Assembly: GCF_008123425.1 (NCBI RefSeq)
Contig: NZ_VSSS01000005.1
Coordinates: 1 to 50,042 of the forward strand
Direction of reading: 5' to 3'
Source of the DNA: Bradyrhizobium rifense
GTDB lineage: Bacteria; Pseudomonadota; Alphaproteobacteria; Rhizobiales; Xanthobacteraceae
Length of the DNA stretch: 50,042 nucleotides
In this document: positions 46,550 through 50,042 of the stretch, piece by piece
Numbering within the stretch: the stretch's first letter is position 1
Layout of the letters: each line of letters starts with the position of its first letter
Made by a program: the position numbers and the translations under genes
The notes under the pieces: generated by a model
What the model saw: the letters and a program-made list of their open reading frames with translations, nothing else
Told to the model about the DNA's origin: nothing
The model's database searches: none

Positions 46550-46580
46550 TCGCGGCCGGAGAAATCTGGCCGCGATTTTT
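46550..46580 (+). terminator. Intrinsic terminator after rpoA
   Basis: TCGCGGCC/GGCCGCGA with a 10-nt loop, followed by TTTTT, 15 bp past the rpoA stop. rplQ follows downstream and may depend on read-through or an unidentified promoter in 46581-46658. Confidence 0.75.
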
Positions 46581-46658
46581 ATGGGCGAACGCAGGCAGCC
46601 CACCTGAGCAACTGATCCGACGAACCATCGCGGCAGTTCATACGTAAGGAATAGACAT

Positions 46659-47075
46659 ATGCGTCACGGCAAGGTTCATCGGAAGCTCAACCGCACGGCC
46701 GAGCATCGCCGCGCGATGTTCGCCAACATGGCGGCCGCGCTGATCAAGCACGAGCAGATCGTCACCACGCTGCCCAAGGCCAAGGAGCTTCGTCCGATCG
46801 TCGAAAAGCTCGTGACCCTCGGCAAGAAGGGCGGACTGTCCCTGCGCCGTCAGGCCATCTCCGAGATGCGCGACAAGGACCAGGTCAGGAAGCTGTTTGA
46901 CGTGCTGGCGCCCCGCTACAAGGATCGCCAGGGCGGCTACACCCGCATCATCAAGGCGGGCTTCCGCTACGGCGACAACGCCGCGATGGCCGTGATCGAG
47001 TTCGTCGACCGCGACGTCGATGCCAAGGGCCAGGACTCCGGTCCGGTGCAGGCGAAGGAAGCCGAGGCGGCGTAA
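46659..47075 (+). CDS. rplQ: 50S ribosomal protein L17
   Basis: A 138-aa tunnel-exit protein. [20 protein letters not shown] and [20 protein letters not shown] are the family signature. The C-terminus has a short Glu/Ala extension. The RBS is AAGGAA. It is the last gene of the ribosomal run and is followed by a good terminator. Confidence 0.98.
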   Translation: MRHGKVHRKLNRTAEHRRAMFANMAAALIKHEQIVTTLPKAKELRPIVEKLVTLGKKGGLSLRRQAISEMRDKDQVRKLFDVLAPRYKDRQGGYTRIIKAGFRYGDNAAMAVIEFVDRDVDAKGQDSGPVQAKEAEAA

Positions 47076-47101
47076 GCCGGCCGGCATAGAGTTTTCGGAA
47101 A

Positions 47102-47127
47102 GCGGCGCCCTCGGGTGCCGCTTTTTT
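47102..47127 (+). terminator. Intrinsic terminator after rplQ
   Basis: GCGGCGCCC pairs with GGGTGCCGC (one G-T pair, tetraloop CTCG) and is followed by TTTTTT, 27 bp past the rplQ stop. It marks the end of the ribosomal-protein cluster. Confidence 0.88.
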
Positions 47128-47195
47128 GTATGGCGCGGCGGTATCTCATGCCGCGCATCGTTGTGGTGAAACGCGATTCTGGCCGGGGGGCTCTC

Positions 47196-48032
47196 ATGAG
47201 GATTGTGTTTGGGATTGCGCTGGCGCTGCTGGTATCGCCGGCTGCCGCCGAGACGCTGGTCGAGCGCGGTGCCTATCTCGTCAACAGCGTGATGGTCTGC
47301 AACAACTGCCACACGCCGCGCGGGCCACAGGGCCTGGATATGGCGCGTGCGCTCTCGGGCGGGCAGACCTTTGACGAGCCCGCCTTCAAGGTCACCGCCT
47401 CCAACATCACGCCGGACAAGGACACCGGAATCGGCAACTGGAGCGATGCTGAGCTGAAGCATTTCCTCGTCAGCGGCATCAGGCCGAATGGATCGGCCAT
47501 TGCGCCGATCATGCCGACCGTCTTCTACACGGTGCTCACGGGGCGCGATCTCGATGCACTCACGGTTTACTTGCGCTCCGTGCCGTCCGTGCATCACGAG
47601 ACGCCGGCGCCGGAATACAAGGTCGCGCTGAAGCCGGAGATACCGACCTATGCCGGCAAGCAGGCAAATGAGGCGGACTTGTCCGACAAGCTCGCCCGCG
47701 GCCGCTATCTCCTGACCATCGCCCATTGCCTGGAATGCCACACGCCGGAGGGGCCGTCCGCGGTGCACGATTTCGCGGGCGCCAGCGGCAAGGGTGGCCG
47801 GACCTTCAGGGGGCCATGGGGTGAGTCCGTCTCTCCCAATATCACCGCGGATCCCGTGGCGGGCCTCGGACAGTGGAGCGACGACGAAATCAAACGTGCG
47901 ATTACGCAAGGCATTGCGCGCGACGGTCACAAGCTCAAGCCGCCGATGGCCTATGCCGGCTATGCCACCATGTCGCCGCAGGATCTCGATGCCATCGTCG
48001 CATTCGTCCGGACGCTGCTGCCCAAGAAGTAG
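47196..48032 (+). CDS. Diheme c-type cytochrome
   Basis: A 278-aa exported protein. A signal peptide (residues 1-18, MRIVFGIALALLVSPAAA) directs it to the periplasm. Two haem-binding motifs, CNNCH at 35-39 and CLECH at 178-182, indicate two cytochrome c domains, each followed by a Met-containing region. The layout resembles the cytochrome subunit of membrane alcohol/aldehyde or gluconate dehydrogenases, which pass electrons to quinone or oxidases; no partner dehydrogenase subunit is adjacent. The start at 47196 is chosen for the signal peptide and GGGGGG RBS; a longer frame runs back to the rplQ terminator. Confidence 0.9.
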   Translation: MRIVFGIALALLVSPAAAETLVERGAYLVNSVMVCNNCHTPRGPQGLDMARALSGGQTFDEPAFKVTASNITPDKDTGIGNWSDAELKHFLVSGIRPNGSAIAPIMPTVFYTVLTGRDLDALTVYLRSVPSVHHETPAPEYKVALKPEIPTYAGKQANEADLSDKLARGRYLLTIAHCLECHTPEGPSAVHDFAGASGKGGRTFRGPWGESVSPNITADPVAGLGQWSDDEIKRAITQGIARDGHKLKPPMAYAGYATMSPQDLDAIVAFVRTLLPKK

Positions 48033-48036
48033 CTGC

Positions 48037-48080
48037 CGTAGGGGGCAAAGGCGCGCGCTCTTCGCGCGCCGTGCCCACCA
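48037..48080. repeat. Hairpin/dispersed palindrome after cytochrome gene
   Basis: GGCGCGCG-CTCTT-CGCGCGCC (48050-48057 and 48063-48070) is extended outward by GGGCA/TGCCC. The arrangement GGGCAAAGGCGC...GCCGTGCCCACC is a form seen repeatedly between genes in Bradyrhizobium genomes. It may act as the 3' end of the cytochrome transcript. Confidence 0.6.
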
Positions 48081-48180
48081 TTCCCAAACTCACGCGGTTG
48101 ATCCTCACGCGTCGGTGAGCGGCGATTGCACCCGCCTGCGCAGCGCACGATATCCGCTCTGACATCAATGGAGATGATTC

Positions 48181-48969
48181 ATGAAGATCGACCTTTCCGG
48201 AAAGACCGCCCTCGTGACCGGCTCGACCGCCGGCATCGGCCACGCCATCGCAAAAGGCCTCGCCGGCTCGGGCGCGAGCGTGGTGATCAACGGGCGCGGT
48301 CAGGACAAGGTCGATGCGGCCGTGCGCAAGCTCGAAGGGACGGGCGCCAGGGTGCGCGGCATCGCCGCCGACGTCTCGACCGCTGCAGGCTGCAAGGCGC
48401 TGGTGGCGGCGCTGCCCGAGGTCGACATCCTCATCAACAATGCCGGCATCTTCGAACCAAAGGACTTCTTCGAGATTCCGGACGAGGACTGGAGCCGCTT
48501 CTTCGAGGTCAACGTGATGAGCGGCGTGCGGCTGTCGCGCGCGTATATGAAGGGCATGCTGAAGCGCAACTGGGGCCGCATCGTCTTCATCTCCTCGGAG
48601 TCCGGGCTCAACATTCCCGTCGAGATGATCCACTACGGCATGAGCAAGACGGCCCAGCTCGCGGTCGCGCGCGGGCTGGCGCAGCTCACCCAGGGCACCA
48701 GCGTGACCGTGAACTCGGTGCTGCCCGGCCCGACCATGTCCGAGGGCGTCGAGACTTTTGTGAAGGATCTCGCCAAGCAGAACGGCCAGTCGGTCGATGA
48801 GGCCGCGGCCAATTTCGTCAAGCAGCATCGCCCAAGCTCGCTGATCCAGCGCTTCGCCAGCGTCGATGAGATCGCCAACATGGTCGTCTACGTCGCCTCG
48901 AAGGAGGCGTCCGCAACCAACGGCGCGGCGCTGCGTGCGGAAGGCGGCATCGTCAATACCATCGCCTGA
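48181..48969 (+). CDS. SDR family oxidoreductase
   Basis: A 262-aa classical SDR. TGSTAGIG at 13-20 binds NAD(P), NNAG is at 86-89, Asn111 is conserved, and catalytic Tyr151-Lys155 follow the ISSESG serine region. The usual VDGG near the end is replaced by RAEGGIV, and a 30-residue helical insert (about 190-220) is present. RBS GGAGATG. The substrate is unknown. It stands alone between two dispersed palindromes; its stop codon overlaps the right-hand one. Confidence 0.9.
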   Translation: MKIDLSGKTALVTGSTAGIGHAIAKGLAGSGASVVINGRGQDKVDAAVRKLEGTGARVRGIAADVSTAAGCKALVAALPEVDILINNAGIFEPKDFFEIPDEDWSRFFEVNVMSGVRLSRAYMKGMLKRNWGRIVFISSESGLNIPVEMIHYGMSKTAQLAVARGLAQLTQGTSVTVNSVLPGPTMSEGVETFVKDLAKQNGQSVDEAAANFVKQHRPSSLIQRFASVDEIANMVVYVASKEASATNGAALRAEGGIVNTIA

Positions 48970-49039
48970 GCATGATCCGGACCCGAAGGGCCGCGTTAGC
49001 GCACAGTGTGTGACGCGGTTTTCCGACAAGATCATGCTC
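48968..49039. repeat. GAGCATGATC...GATCATGCTC dispersed element
   Basis: A 72-bp element bounded by the perfect 10-bp inverted repeat GAGCATGATC/GATCATGCTC, with the inner block GCGGTTTTCCGACAAG. From memory this is one of the commonest intergenic palindromic repeats of Bradyrhizobium and Rhodopseudomonas. It overlaps the last two bases of the SDR stop codon. Confidence 0.75.
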
Positions 49040-49059
49040 AAAACAAAGAGTGCGTGCGT

Positions 49060-49355
49060 ATGACAGCTTATGTGATCTCCGAAGTCGAGATGCGCGATCC
49101 CGATGGTTTCGAGGCCTATCGCGCGCTCGCCGCGAAGACGATCGCGCAATATGGCGGCATTATCTCGTCCGCGGCGGCAAGACGGAGCTGGCGGAAGGCA
49201 ACCTTCCGCCGAAGGCCATCGTCATCGTCGAATTTCCGTCGATGGCGAGACTGAAGGAATGGTACACCTCGCCGGAATATGCCGAGGCGTTGAAGATCCG
49301 CGCCGGCGCACTGGAGCGGCGGCTACTGTTCGTCGAGGGCGTGGTTCCGGCCTAG
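49060..49355 (+). pseudogene. DUF1330 family protein, frameshifted
   Basis: The first frame reads MTAYVISEVEMRDPDGFEAY to AQYGG, and the rest (YLVRGGKTELAEG to LLFVEGVVPA) continues in another frame from about 49161. Joined, they make a typical DUF1330 protein of about 98 aa, a small ferredoxin-like-fold family of unclear function. One base is missing after GGCGGC near 49157-49161. The downstream half still has an intact, conserved sequence, so the loss is recent or a sequencing error. Read literally, the product would stop at 49254 with an unrelated Arg/Ser-rich tail. Confidence 0.8.
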
Positions 49356-49412
49356 CTGGTCTGCCCACTTGCCGCTTCAATTCGGACCGTGACCCGCTAA
49401 AACGGGGGCTCC

Positions 49413-50042
49413 ATGCTCTGGCCCCTCTCGACCCGCCACAAACGCCTGTTCAGGCTGACATCCGCGCGATGGCAGCGGCGGGCGATCTTTCTGCTCGGCG
49501 GGATCGCGGTCGGCGCTGCGGCGGTGGCGCTGGCGCAGCTCGCCGATCTCGCGCAGCAGGCCTTTTTGCTCCTTTTGACCAAGTCGCGTTACGCCGTGCT
49601 GGCGGTGACGCCGCTCGGCTTCATGCTGTCGGCCTATCTGACCATCCGCCTGTTCCCGAACGCGCAAGGCAGCGGCATTCCGCAGGCGATCGCCGCGCGG
49701 CATCTGAGCGATCAGGCGGCGCGCGAGAGCCTGGTGTCGATCCGGATCGCGATCGGCAAGATGATCCTCACTCTGTTCGGGCTCCTCTGCGGCGGCTCGG
49801 TCGGGCGGGAAGGGCCGACCGTTCAGGTCGGCGCCTCCATCATGTTCGCGCTTGGCCGCGTCTCACCACGCCGTCAGCCCGGGCTGATTCTGGCCGGTGC
49901 CGCCGCCGGCGTTGCCGCGGCCTTCAACACGCCGCTTGCGGGAATCGTCTTCGGCATCGAGGAGATGAGCCGCGCTTTCGAGACCCGCACATCCAGCCTC
50001 ATCATTGCTGCCGTCATCGCGGCCGGCCTGACGTCACTCGCG
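49413..50042 (+). CDS. ClC-type chloride channel/transporter (partial)
   Basis: The first 210 codons of a gene continuing past the window edge. Hydrophobic helices appear from about residue 25. ClC signatures are present in order: GSGIPQ (usually GSGIPE), GREGPTVQVGA, and GVAAAFNTPLAGIVFGIEEM, which shape the anion path. Within the last motif IEEM includes the Glu typical of the family. Members are voltage-gated Cl- channels or Cl-/H+ exchangers of the inner membrane. The ATG at 49413 follows GGGGG. The C-terminal half, including any CBS domains, is not visible. Confidence 0.9.
   Translation, partial: MLWPLSTRHKRLFRLTSARWQRRAIFLLGGIAVGAAAVALAQLADLAQQAFLLLLTKSRYAVLAVTPLGFMLSAYLTIRLFPNAQGSGIPQAIAARHLSDQAARESLVSIRIAIGKMILTLFGLLCGGSVGREGPTVQVGASIMFALGRVSPRRQPGLILAGAAAGVAAAFNTPLAGIVFGIEEMSRAFETRTSSLIIAAVIAAGLTSLA

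Overview
The window is high-GC DNA from an alphaproteobacterium. Protein character, gene order and several dispersed palindromes point to the Rhizobiales, most likely Bradyrhizobium or a close relative. That assignment is inferred from recognition; no database search was run. No CRISPR array, rRNA operon or intact transposon was seen.

Layout. 1-808: gene-free and repeat-rich. 809-4556: an SDR dehydrogenase facing left, a histidine phosphatase and a second SDR facing right, then a serine hydrolase facing left. 4722-4797: tRNA-Trp(CCA), whose 3' half is the left end of a small degraded genomic island (4753-7778). The island is bounded by perfect 51-bp direct repeats and carries an integrase remnant, five or six small hypothetical genes (two under 50 codons) and candidate integrase arm sites. 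7914-21685: secE-nusG-rplK-rplA, a D-2-hydroxyacid dehydrogenase, rplJ-rplL and rpoB-rpoC, ending at a strong terminator. 21820-27209: an accessory trio made of an FAD-oxidoreductase/methyltransferase fusion, an ABC exporter with highly acidic ends, and a convergent flavin monooxygenase-like gene that overlaps the exporter tail in antisense. 27416-47127: the str, S10, spc and alpha ribosomal clusters as one co-directional run from rpsL to rplQ, including secY, adk with a histone-H1-like tail, and rpoA. 47196-50042: a diheme cytochrome c, an SDR, a frameshifted DUF1330 gene and the start of a ClC chloride channel that runs off the window.

How it works together. Most of the window builds the ribosome, RNA polymerase core and the SecY/SecE translocon. 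Hairpins, several with T-tracts, sit at many of the wider gaps (nusG-rplK, rplL-rpoB, rpoB-rpoC, rplO-secY, rpsM-rpsK, rpsK-rpoA, rpoA-rplQ), suggesting graded read-through or processing between modules rather than uniform transcription.

The least explained parts are the island with its micro-genes, the FAD/methyltransferase-exporter-flavoprotein trio with its poly-acid/poly-Ser antisense overlap, and the lysine-rich tail on adenylate kinase. Functions proposed for these are inference.
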